Source of the DNA: Psoroptes ovis
Lineage: Eukaryota; Arthropoda; Arachnida; Sarcoptiformes; Psoroptidae
Assembly: GCA_002943765.1 (NCBI GenBank)
Contig: PQWQ01000006.1
Coordinates: 2,170,001-2,234,000 of the forward strand
DNA: 64,000 nucleotides
Reading direction: 5' to 3'
Below, one piece after another: positions 1 to 11,382 of this stretch. The translations under genes and the position numbers were made by a program. Every line of letters starts with the position of its first letter. The stretch's first letter is position 1. The notes beneath the pieces were generated by a model, which had not been told where the DNA came from, did no database searches, and saw only the letters and a program-made list of their open reading frames with translations.

Positions 1-957
1 GGAAAATGTTTTTTTGATATGAATATATTTTTTGTTTTCACTCAAATTTCATGCATTCACACACATTTGTGTAGTATTTTATTTTATTGTTGCTCCATTT
101 GAATTTTTTCTTTTGATTTCTTCAGATTTCCTCATTGGATTTAAGAAACAGAGAAAATTTTTTGATTAAGAAATTTCCTTTGTTTTGGTTTTGTTTTTTA
201 ATGATTGTGATCGATAAGAATTGCTAGTGTATGTTTACAACATCCATTGAATGAAATAGATTTGTGGTCAAATAAATAATAAAAAAAAAATAAATGAAAT
301 TTTAACAAAACAACTCTATCACCTTATTGAAACATTCATATAAAAATTGAAGGTCGATGATTTTATTTTTTCTTCAATTTCTATAAATGTTAAATGAACG
401 AAAACGATTCATATTAAATATTTTTTTCAATATCAATAATAATTATGGTCTATCAGCTATGAATTTAATAAATTTTTTTCACTTCATCACATTGCATAGA
501 CACAGTTTTTCTTTTGAAAATTGATCAAGAAATTTTTTTCCCTCGTTTTTTCTTGTTTTGATGGAGGTTTCCAAGTGAAAACATGGAAATGACATATGAA
601 AATCATTATTTTAGGAAAAAATGGATTTAAAATAATTCAATGAATGAATCATTATTTTCATTTTCTTCGATAATCATTAAGATCTATGAATTGAATATTT
701 TCGTCCGCTATTAAATTTCATCAAACTCATGTGACTAATTTTATTCAATTTTTCATCATTGAACACTCAATCTAAATTTCGAAAAAATGCATTTCAATCA
801 TTTTATTTATAAATTGAGTTTTTGAATCGAATCAATTTGTTTAAATAATCAATTATCTTCTATCCAATGATAAAGGTTAATCAAATTTTTAATTTGACAT
901 TTAAAACTCATTGATTTTTTGTCTTTATCTCAAATAGACGTTAAATGCTCTATTGAA
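1..957 (+). other. 5' non-coding region of the BICRA homologue
   Basis: No coding region is supported here. Shortly before the start codon there is a pyrimidine-rich stretch ending in a splice acceptor (AG at 936-937), so the coding exon probably begins at 938 with about 20 bases of 5' UTR. One or more 5' UTR exons would then lie further upstream, in this stretch or outside the window. The rest is AT-rich with no recognisable repeat family. The exact first exon and promoter cannot be placed from sequence alone. Confidence 0.5.
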
Positions 958-3900
958 ATGGATGATGGAGGTCGATGCCTTCTTGATGTCATCAATGATC
1001 CTCAATTATTACAATCATTTTTGGAAACAAGTAATAATAATGGAGCACCGCAAACAAATTCAGATTCATCAACTATCTCTTCTGGTGTTGTTGCTAAACC
1101 AGATGCATCAGCAGCATCTAATTCAGTCAGTCATTCATCAAATTTTCTTATCGAATCATCATCATCAACAACTACGACATTATCATCTAATTCAAATATT
1201 GATTCGCAGCAACTGCCGCCACCAATATCTTCAACATCAAATTCTATACCAAACGTTATAAATGACAATAAACGTGAAAATGATTCTGCATCAACTTCAA
1301 TAAATAGTAATGATAATAATACAGTTTTTGCAGCCAACTCAACAAATTCCACAACAACCTTGTCTTCCCCTGCCATTTCAGCAATCACTTCAACAACAAC
1401 AGCTATGACAATAACGCAGCCTGATTTCAAACAATCTAATAATGCAATCACTAATTTGTCCAATAATCAGATGATAACAATACCTGGTGCTATAGCTTCG
1501 CCTGTAACGATTAAAAACAATAATCCCGCGACTCTATCTGCTGTGACAACAACAAATATTGCTACAACACCTAAACCAGTACGCGCAAAAAAATCTACAA
1601 CAAAATCGATGAAAAATCAAACTGTAAATATGATAACGGCGCCTACTACGATCTCATCATTATCAGGTATTATTGGTTCATCTGTTGCAGCCACCAGTAT
1701 TCCATCTAATACAATTGTTGCAGCGGCATCAACACCATTTTTGAATTCTACCGCTTTGATGCCTTTAACATCTATTGCTAATCCAAACGGTGTGCAGACT
1801 TTAAATTTTGCTGGATCTCAATTGCCTACTAATGTGGTGAATGCAACATCGAATATACAAACCATTCGACATTCTTCTGCGCCAACAACTGCATTCGTAT
1901 CTGCACCGCAGTTTCAACTAGGCCCTCGGCCAATGGCAATGTTACCTCAATCATTTATATTGCCAGGTTCTTTACAGTTGTCTAATGGATCAAACAATTC
2001 GACCTCGCCACAATTTGTGATCACAAAGCCGCAGCATCCTTCCGGTGGGTCACAATTATTACAGATAATCCAAACATCACAAGGGCCGCAATTAATTGCC
2101 CAAGGTGCTCCAGCACCTCAATCAATTCAGACCCTTACAACACCAAATAATATTCATGGTATAAATGTTCAATCTCAAGCTGCAACACTTGCAAAGAATT
2201 CTAAAGGTTCCAATAAACAAATATTACCTAAACCTAATTCAGGTTCATCGAAAAATTCGAAAATAAATAGCAATCAAATCAATACGTCTCAAAATATCAA
2301 GTTCATTCAAACTTCAACAGCAGTGAATTCGAATCCCACGCAATTCATAATTGGTGGTACTAATCAAACTGCCGCCGGCAGTCATAATCGACCACAGTTA
2401 ATCGCCGGCCCTAATGGTACATTTTTTCTATCCAATAGTGGGACAACAACTCAGTTCGCGACTCAGCCTCAATTATTACTTCCCAATCAACAATTATTAG
2501 CAATTAGACCAACAGGTCCTGGCTCTTTAACTGGCCAGACATTATTAGTAAATTCAAATGCTTTGACTGCCGCGGCCAACACTACCAATGATCAAGGAAC
2601 ATTGAATCAACTAACGATTCCTCAGGCTTCTCCGATCATAAATTCAAGTAAATCATCAAATATGAATCATATTCTTTTAAATCGAAATGCATCAGCTGCA
2701 CCAATTGTAAGTCAATCGACGGGATTGACCACGATTAGAGCTGGTCAATCATCTGCTTCTGGTAATTTAATTATTCGTCCACAAATAATTGGTCATACAA
2801 TACCATCATCAACGCCGGCAGCCACAAACAATGCTACACCACAATTGATACAGTTACAGACACCAAATGGACCAATATTGCTTTCGGTAAACTTGAATTC
2901 ATCACAACAGACGCAGCAACAACAACAACCATCTCCAGCACCTCAAACAGTACAGATTGGAAACACTTTATTTTCATTAACAACGAATGCGGTTAATCAG
3001 GCGCCGCATCCTTTAAATATCGGTGTTGGTAACAGTTCGGCTCCTTTATCACAAACCATACTCTCAAATCAAACACAACAGCAGCTTACCCAAAATTTAT
3101 CTTCACAAATTCATCAACAGCATCAAATTTTTTCATCATCAAACATTAATCAAAAAAATCAAGCATCGACGAAACCAAAAACACCAAATATGACAAAAAA
3201 ACTTAATCTAACTGATCTCCTTAAAGAAACTGGTATTTTGACTGATTTCAGTCCACCAACGTCGCCTGTACCGTCAACTCAAGTGAAAGATGTTGGTGCC
3301 ACTGTTTTAGTTGATCAATCCAATACATCATCACTGATAAATGCCCCAACTTCACAATCGCAAACTGTATTAATGGTGTCGAATCCAGCGAATACAAATC
3401 TGTTCTTAACGCAACAACAACAGGTTCAACAGCAAAATAAGTCGCCGATTCAAACGGCTACAACAGCAACGACATTAGTTCCGCCATCTCAAGCACAAAC
3501 ACAACAGTTAAGGATATCATTGACTCCTGATGGAACTCTAGTTCTATTATCCCCTAATTCAAATGCAGTTTTACCTACAACTCAGCCACAAAATTCGGGT
3601 CAAACAAAAAATAATATTGCTCAAGTGAACAATAGCAATAAAGAGCAACAGACCAACGATCCAAGTGGTCTTGGATCATCACAGCCATCACCAGATTCAA
3701 CTACACCAAGTATAGATACTGGATCATGTTCATCACCATCAGTTGTTACTTCAACACCAGCACAATCATTCACAACGCAATCAGTTAAAAATAGCAGCAG
3801 TATCGATTCATGTCAAACAAAATCGGAGAATACCATTGATGATTCTGTCGTATCGAGTTTGTCTTCTGCAAATGTTTCGATGAATTCATCATTCAAAACG

Positions 3901-6716
3901 AGCACGACTATTGTATCATCATCCATAATACCATCAACCCTTTCAACATGTGCAGCAGATACAAGTTCGATCAAACCTAGTCAGCAACAACAAATCACTA
4001 CCAATGCACCATTAATACTGTCGCAACCTACAACAATACCTGTATTGACAAGCAATCAACCAACATTCACCACAGTTTTGATTCCTGGAACAATAATGTT
4101 TTTAAATGACAAACGTATCCCAATTGCAACTGTTAATCGAACAAATCAAATCGCTGAATTAATGCAACGATTAGATAACAAAATCCAAGAAAATATTGGT
4201 CAACAAAAAGATTTGCAGTCCGAATTACAGAATTTGCGGCAAGCATTAACAATAATACAATCACAACCTTTAATACCGAATCAAATACCACAAATAAAAA
4301 TTTCGGATAAAGTAGCTCAAGCGATACAGATTTCATCATGGTCTAATCAAACGACTCAAATCAGAACTAATACACCTACTATTGCACTTGTCAATCATCA
4401 ATCAATCAATGTTACATCAACGACGACTACAACAATGACAACGGCTAGTTCAACAATGTCAACTGTTACGAATAATGTACCGACTGCAGTTAAATTTGTC
4501 ATAGAAACCAATATTGATTCTAATTCTATTCAATTAGTCCATGAAATTCCGAATTCTAGTCCAATGATTACACAACCACCTCCATCGTTATCATCATCGT
4601 CATCACAAACATCATCTATAGATATGGCAGCCAGTCAAAAACATTCACAACAACAAGATGTAAGAATAAAAAAAAATAGTGAAATTTGATCATTATAAAT
4701 ATGAAATTTTTTTTTTCATTACTATTCTAGACTCAAACACCGCCACCACCTCAAATGGCAACGAGCACGGTCGTAATGGTGAAAGAGGAAAAACCCAAAC
4801 CGAATCCAATTTTGAAAGCGTTAGTGAAAAATTTCAATTATCAACATTCACAATTTTAATCTTTTATTCCAATTTTCAATAGAATACAATCCCAATTACA
4901 TGTAGATCAGAATGCAGCTTTGAATCCAGATTTTCGTACACCATTCAGATCGAGAGATGATGCTTGTAAACGTTTATTACGTTACCATGTATTCGATGAG
5001 CAACAATTTTCCGAAAAGCAAATTCAAAAATGTAAATTTTCAATTTTTTCTAGTGTATGAAAAATTCTCATTACTGTTCATTTATTTCATAGTTGATGAA
5101 CTTTATGAAAAAGCTTCACAATTATTGTTATATAAAAAGAGGAAACTCTATGATAAATTTCGTTATTTACTCATAAAAAATAGCATGGTTTGTATAGAGA
5201 TTAGCGTTTTTTTGCGATTTAAATCGACTAATTTTATCGTACAATATCCTTAGAAATCCTCGCCTTCATGTGAACATGTAATGGTAAATCGAATGATTAT
5301 CGATGAAGAAACGGCCTCATTAAAATCAGATAAAGAATTGATTTCTTCTGGTGGAGGTTTGAAAAAAATGTTAATACTATTAATTCAATTGCTAATTATG
5401 ATTTTTCCCATTTAGTTTTAAATTTACCTCCATTACCACAATCATGGTTAGAGACACAGCTGCATCAGCAAAACATCAGTCAAAATGATAATGAAAATGA
5501 TGAACCAAAACAATCATTAATTGATGCCAATGAATTTATGAATTTCGATTACTTTAATGCTAATAATAACATTATCAATGATAATTATGAAAATTCTAAA
5601 AGAAAATATGAAGATGACGATTCTACAACAACTGACTTCTTACTAGAATCAGCATCGAACACGAATCTATTTTTGAATTCATCGGAATTGAGTACCAATG
5701 ATGATCTTAAGGCATTGTGTGATATATTCGATGATGAATCTATTCAATCGATGAAGAATAGTATCGATAATGTCAATTTCGATGAAAATGATGTCGATAA
5801 ATTGATTAAATTAGATGCGAATAATAGCAACAATTTTCTTGAAATTGATGGATTAGATGATCAAAATGATTCTAACAATTTATTAAAGTGTAATCAGAAT
5901 TTAGAACACACCTCAGCGACAACGATCGATGATGATCTCGAAGCAATATATTCCAATATAACTGAAACGAATGATTTATTGAGTAATAATAATCAAAATG
6001 CATTAATATGGCCAAACAATTCTGTTAATAATAATCAAAGTAATATTCTTGATTCAACTAATAATTTGGTGTCCTTATCTAATCACGATGATCATTTTCT
6101 TGACCGATCAACATCAACATCTGGAACATCATTATCCTGGACAACACGAACGGTCTATGGTAATGTTAATGAAACAGAAGCAGCTGTAGCAGTACAATCT
6201 ATTATTGGTGCTGATAACAATGAAGTAAATATACCAACTGATGATAACAATGATTCTATGGATTTCTCCAGTTTAGATTTGCCGGATTCATGTAATACCT
6301 CAACGACAGTATCGATTCCAAATTTCTCAAATGATCATTCATTTCAAAGAGGAAAAGAATCTACATCCATCAATGATGATAATTTGAGTACTTCGTCTAC
6401 GTCTGCCGCTGATTTACAAATAAATTGTGCCATTAAAAGTATAATGATGACGTCTGATGATAATCAATATAATAACAATCTCACATCAATTAATAATGAT
6501 CTGATGTATCAACAACAACAGAATCACCATCATATGCAACAGTCAACATCAATGATTTTACCCACCTCATCAACAATATCAACATCATCGATGATGATGG
6601 GCAATCATTATTCATCATCATCAACATCAATGATGATGAATAGTTTCAGTGGAGCATCAACATTGTCACATATTAATGATCCTATGTTAGACGAAGCTGT
6701 TAAAAGTATTTTATAA
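958..6716 (+). CDS. BICRA: BICRA/GLTSCR1 homologue, ncBAF chromatin-remodelling subunit (six exons)
   Basis: Proposed coding exons are 958-4659, 4731-4819, 4883-5031, 5093-5187, 5254-5356 and 5416-6716. All junctions are GT-AG and the phases agree, giving about 1812 residues. The N terminus (MDDGGRCLLDVINDPQLL) matches the conserved start of GLTSCR1/BICRA, which decides the ATG at 958 although the frame is open further upstream. Residues about 20-1230 are Ser/Thr/Asn/Gln-rich low complexity. A short coiled-coil-like stretch lies near 1065-1115. Residues about 1264-1375, spread over exons 3-5, form the GLTSCR1 domain: NPDFRTPFRSRDDACKRLL, then YHVF, then YDKFRYLL, then VNRMIIDEE. The C-terminal 430 residues are acidic, Asn/Asp/Ser-rich. 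In other animals this protein belongs to the non-canonical BAF (SWI/SNF) complex with BRD9 and acts in the nucleus. It converges on ATMIN. Family assignment is strong; the low-complexity part is poorly conserved. The symbol is that of the vertebrate orthologue. Confidence 0.9.
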
Positions 6717-6974
6717 GCTAAAAATGAACAAAAAAAAACCTAACGAAAATATGATTATAAAGATACCCATCTGTGATCTGCATCATTAAAAAATATTATA
6801 TTTCATTATCAAAAACCAAATATTCGTAAAATTATCAATTTATCAAGCTTAAAAATCATGCATTTATTAACATATTACAAATTGATAAAATTTAGCATTT
6901 TTAAATATATCATTATTCTGTGCACAACTGTTTGATCAATTAATATTATTTTTTGAATCTGTCATTATTTTGTA

Positions 6975-7002
6975 AATAAATAAATTATTGATTTCGAATA
7001 AA
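6975..7002 (+). terminator. Poly(A) signals of the BICRA homologue
   Basis: Two AATAAA hexamers (6975-6980 and 6997-7002) lie about 260-285 bases after the BICRA stop codon, just before the stop codon of the convergent ATMIN gene at 7075. A minus-strand AATAAA (TTTATT on +, about 6873-6878) could serve ATMIN, so the two 3' UTRs probably overlap. Confidence 0.55.
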
Positions 7003-7074
7003 GTGACTGCAAAATCTAATCATTTTTTTGATAATATAAATATTGCACATTTCCAATTCAAATTAAAGTTTGTA

Positions 7075-8411
7075 TCAATTTAGCATTAGATCACACCAAT
7101 TTTCACTGGGATCATTGTGTTCAGTCTGTGTTGTTTGATCATAATTCCAAATTGTTTGTGTTTCAATATCGATAAATTCAAATATATCATCGAATGATAT
7201 ATCATTTGATGATTGCTGCCGTTGTTGATCATGATGATCATTAAGATTCCATTGCAAAAAATCATCTTCTTTTGTTTGTGTTTCGATATTTTTAAAATTT
7301 TTATTTGATTTTTTCGATTGTTGATTGTCATTTAATGAATCTTCAATCATTGGCGATCTAATTAAAAATGGATCGATATTATGTTGAATCACGGACTCGA
7401 TTTCATCATCAAATAAAGAGGTTTGAGTGAATGTGGACGTTTTTGTTGCATTATTGTTTCGATGTTTGACATTTTTATTGCATTCATGATCGAATGAACA
7501 TGATTCAAATTGTTTTTGTTTATCATCAATGAGATTTTTATTTGAATTCATTAATACTGATGATTGTGATGAAGATCGCAAATCGAATGATGAAAACATA
7601 GTTTGTGTTTGAATACTGTTTGATTCGAACTGACGATGAATTTTTCTTTTACGTTTTCGTATTGTTTGACATTCTGCACTTCGTTTTGGTAATTTTAATG
7701 ATTTATTTGTCTCAATTGAATCGATTTTATTGTCGAACATGTTGATTGACGGTTGATCTTGATTAGAATTTTGAACTGGTTTAGGAAGTATGAATCTATG
7801 TTTTGGTGTATTTGAATCGCAATCACAATCATTATTATCACAATTTGAGATGATCGCTGCAGTCGGTGCTGATATTAATGGAATGAATAAAATATTTGAA
7901 TTTTTCGTTTCCTTTGATTTTTGTGCTTTACGTGTTTTGAATCCAAAATCATTAATGCTATTATTATGATCAGGCAATTCATGATTCAACCTTTTACAAT
8001 GCATTAATAATGATGTTGGTCTATCATAAGATTTTCGACAAGTAACACATTGTAATTGTTGTCCACAATATTTCTCATGATATTTTTGTTGAAATTTTAG
8101 GCCAAATTTTAATTCGCATTTTGAACATTTGAATTTTTTTTCACCGTGTACATTTTTAATATGCTGGATCGAATAATAATCAATCAAATCAATAAGTCTA
8201 CATGAACAATCAGAGGAAAAAAAATACTTACATTCCGTAAGAATAATTCTTTTTTGAAAAATTTATCACCTTTGGGTCCATATTGACAATCTTTTTCATT
8301 ACATTTGAATTTTTGACTAATCAAATTATCTATTGACGATGCTGCAGCAGCTTCTGCTGGTGCTGTTAATGGAACGATAGCAGCTGAAATATACAATGAA
8401 GACATGACCAC
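7075..8411 (-). CDS. ATMIN: ATMIN/ASCIZ-like C2H2 zinc-finger transcription factor with LC8-binding TQT array (two exons)
   Basis: Exon 1 is 8411-8232 and exon 2 is 8163-7075 (minus strand), joined in phase 0 across a 68-bp GT-AG intron; the product is about 422 residues. The acceptor was chosen because it completes a zinc finger cut by the intron: C37, C42 from exon 1 and H61, H66 from exon 2. Two further fingers follow (C73-C76-H89-C93 and C99-C102-H115-H121). The C-terminal half is disordered, Asn/Ser-rich, and carries repeated TQT-type motifs: SIQTQT, TFTQTS, IETQTK, IETQTI and TTQTEH, plus a CQT variant. N-terminal C2H2 fingers plus a C-terminal TQT cluster are the hallmark of ATMIN/ASCIZ, which activates transcription of the dynein light chain LC8 and is held in check by LC8 binding to those motifs. 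The second ATG at 8405 is an alternative start. It shares a promoter region with SLC33A1 and converges on BICRA. Confidence 0.88.
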
Positions 8412-8742
8412 TTTTGATTAAATTAGATTAAACTTCATACGAGCAATTAAATTGGCCATACGCGAATTATCATAATACAAATGCAAATCAGTCATAATTG
8501 AAAAAATTTTGCAATTTTTTTTTTCGCCAAAAACCAAAACATTGCTGAAAAATAACTTGACATGTATGAATTTGGGAAATTCTGAAGCATGTATTGATGT
8601 TTTTTTCTGGCATTCTGGTTTTTGTAATCGTCATCAATTTTGGTTAGCGATTGACAATTTAATTTGATTAACATTATTTCAACCTGTACATTGGTAAAAA
8701 GCCAAAAAATCAATGATCTTAATTTCAAATGTTTAATAACTA
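8412..8742. promoter_or_regulatory. Shared divergent promoter region of ATMIN and SLC33A1
   Basis: The start codons of the two divergent genes are separated by 331 bases with no other gene between, so both promoters and 5' UTRs must lie here unless upstream non-coding exons exist. No clear TATA box or other core element was identified with confidence. The role is inferred from arrangement only. Confidence 0.5.
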
Positions 8743-10463
8743 ATGGAACGGAAAAATCAACAGAACAATTCACGAAAACTAAAACGAAAGAATGATAAAT
8801 CGTTGAAAAAATCCAAAAATGATTCATTCACTGAACTTGATTCTCATAAATCTTCGATAGAACATTTTCATGATGATCATGATGACCACATTCATCTACA
8901 TCCGAATCTTCAAGGCGATTACTTGAATATTGTATTATTATTATTTTTATATTTATTACAAGGTATTCCGATCGGTTTAATAGCAGGTATACCTTTATTA
9001 TTAGTGAATCGTGGCATCGGTTATTCACAACAGGCGATATTTAGTTTTGCGATATGGCCATTTAGCTGTAAATTATTATGGGCACCGATAGTTGATTCTG
9101 TCTATTCGAAAAGATTTGGACGCCGTAAATCATGGATGATCCCAGCGCAATATTTAATCGGTGCTTTCATGGTTACTGTTTCATATTATTTAGATTCAAT
9201 GATTAATGCAGACAATGGTCCTAACATTTATCTATTGACAGCTATATTCTTGCTTTTAAATTTTCTTGCTGCCACACAAGATATTGCTGTTGATGGCTGG
9301 GCATTGACAATGTTGAAGCCTTGTAATGTTGGTTATGCATCCACTTGTAATACAGTTGGCCAAACTGGTGGATATTTTCTTGGTTATGTTGTATTTTTGA
9401 TATTGGAATCACCACGTTTCGCTAATTATTTCCGTCAAGTAGCAAAAGATGAGGGTCTCATTGATTTACATGGTTTCTTCTATTTTTGGGGAATAATATT
9501 CATTGTTGCAACAACATTAGTATTAATATTCAAAAAAGAAGAGGAGTCACCGCATGATAATCACGAGGAAAATAAGTCCATTCGAGACACTTATTCTAAA
9601 TTGATCAAAATATTGAAATTACGTCCAGTTCAAAAATTTGCAGCCGTATTATTGACTTGTAAAATTGGTTTCGCTATCACTGATGCAGCTACTGGTTTAA
9701 AATTAAAAGAAGCTGGTCTGCCTATGGATCATATTGCTTTGATGGCCATACCAATGTTGCCATTACAAATAATATTACCATGGATTATTGGGCATTATAC
9801 TAATGGACCAAGACCATTGGATGTATTTCTGCGTGCATATCCATTCCGGTAATGTTTTCAAATTGTTACAGTTATAATCTCTTTATTAAATGATTTATTT
9901 TTGATTATTTCAGTTTGATATTTAGCTTTATATTTGCTGGTTTACTGTGGTGGACGAGAACATTATATGCTTTATATTCATATTTTCCATTTTATTATTA
10001 CATTGTATTATTGATATTATATGCATTACATCAAATTACTCTTTACAGCATGTATGTCGCAATCATGGCATTTCATGCGAAAATCTCTGATCCATCAATC
10101 GGTGGTACATATATGACACTATTGAATACGATTACAAATTTAGGCGGAAATTGGCCAGCCACATTATCATTATGGCTATTAGATTATACCAGTTTTTCAT
10201 ACTGTTCCATAGATGGATCTAAATGTTCATTACCATCAACAACAAAAAATCATACCGATTCATGTCAAACAAATAATGCTGGCAAATGTACATTATGGCT
10301 AGATGGTTATTATATTGAAACATTTATGTTCACAATAATTGGTATTATTTGGTATTTTTGGGGAAAAATACAAATAAATCAATTACAATCGATATCTAAA
10401 AAACAATGGCTTTGTTGTTCATCTAATGCGAAAAAAAATTCAGCAAAACGACATGATAGTTGA
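8743..10463 (+). CDS. SLC33A1: SLC33A1 (AT-1) acetyl-CoA transporter of the endoplasmic reticulum (two exons)
   Basis: Exons are 8743-9848 and 9914-10463, joined in phase 2 across a 65-bp GT-AG intron. The product is about 551 residues, close to the usual length of the family (about 550). After a basic, His/Asp-rich cytosolic N terminus of about 65 residues come repeated hydrophobic helices consistent with a 12-helix major-facilitator fold. Signature stretches are LLQGIPIGLIAGIPLLL, FAIWPFSCKLLWAPIVDSVY, the loop RFGRRKSW, and AATQDIAVDGWALTML. The C-terminal exon contains GGTYMTLLNTITNLGGNWPA, also typical. The family moves acetyl-CoA into the ER lumen for acetylation of gangliosides and proteins. 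Identity is very secure. The gene diverges from ATMIN, and its last helix is followed by a short lysine-containing tail. Confidence 0.95.
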
Positions 10464-10698
10464 CAACGATTATACGATTCCGATTATTATTATGATGATC
10501 ATTCATCAAACACTGAAAATGAAATTATATATCAAAATGATTCTAAAACAAAAAATTATATCGTCATAAATTTATAAATCATCTGGTCAGAATTGAAATA
10601 TAATCGATTGTTAATTGTTTTATTCCCGAAAACAACCGATATTATCATTATTATTATTATGATTAAATGTTCATTCTTTATTTATTTATTGTAATTTA

Positions 10699-10704
10699 AA
10701 TAAA
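10699..10704 (+). terminator. Poly(A) signal of SLC33A1
   Basis: An AATAAA hexamer lies about 235 bases after the SLC33A1 stop codon, the first such hexamer downstream, in AT-rich DNA. Confidence 0.5.
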
Positions 10705-11354
10705 ATTTAGAAATAATTTCTTTTTTGGTTTCATTTAATATTTACTCTTGTTTTTTTTTATTGATTGATTATAAAAAAAAATTCAAACATCATTTGTTGA
10801 AAAGAAAAAAAAATGCAGAACAGAATGTAACATCAGCAATGGAATCAACGAACAAATGATAATAAAAAAATGGTCATAAAATTAAGATTCAAATAAACGG
10901 TGAGATAGAGAAATTTTTCATTTCATATAAATCGATTATTAATCATTATGGCCATCATTTAATCGTAAAAAATTCTGAATAAAATTTTGTTGTTGTTCAA
11001 TGTTGTTGTTATCATATGTGTATTTGCAAACAAAAATTTTATTTTTGAACATTTTATGATCAAAACATACATATCAAATGAATAAAAAACAAAGTTGACG
11101 AGTTAATAAAAGTATCAAATTGACATGTTGTTTATACTTGAACAAAGTTGAAATGAATAAGAAGATGATCATTATTATTATTAATTTTAATATTATGATC
11201 TTTAGCTGCAGTAAGGTATATTGGTGCATATTTACGGACAAATTCACCAACACAAAATGACGGCTCACAAATCTTGAATTTTATGAATACAAAATGATTA
11301 AACAAAATAATTCAACTTTTATATCATTTGTTTCCAAATTTTCTTGAAAATTTC

Positions 11355-11382
11355 GTGTGTGTGTGTGTGTGTGTGTGTGTGT
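11355..11382 (+). repeat. (GT)14 microsatellite
   Basis: Fourteen uninterrupted GT dinucleotides are read directly in the sequence. No function is implied; the length suggests it is polymorphic. Confidence 0.95.

Noticed and set aside
919..957. In-frame extension of the BICRA ORF upstream of the ATG at 958
   Set aside because: It starts without an ATG and includes a splice acceptor at 936-937; the conserved protein start is at 958.
1131..1463. Minus-strand 110-codon ORF inside BICRA exon 1
   Set aside because: Antisense shadow of Ser/Thr/Asn-rich low-complexity coding DNA.
4679..4882. 67-codon ORF over BICRA exon 2
   Set aside because: It reads through an intron on each side; the correct exon 2 (4731-4819) is in the frame set by the GT-AG junctions.
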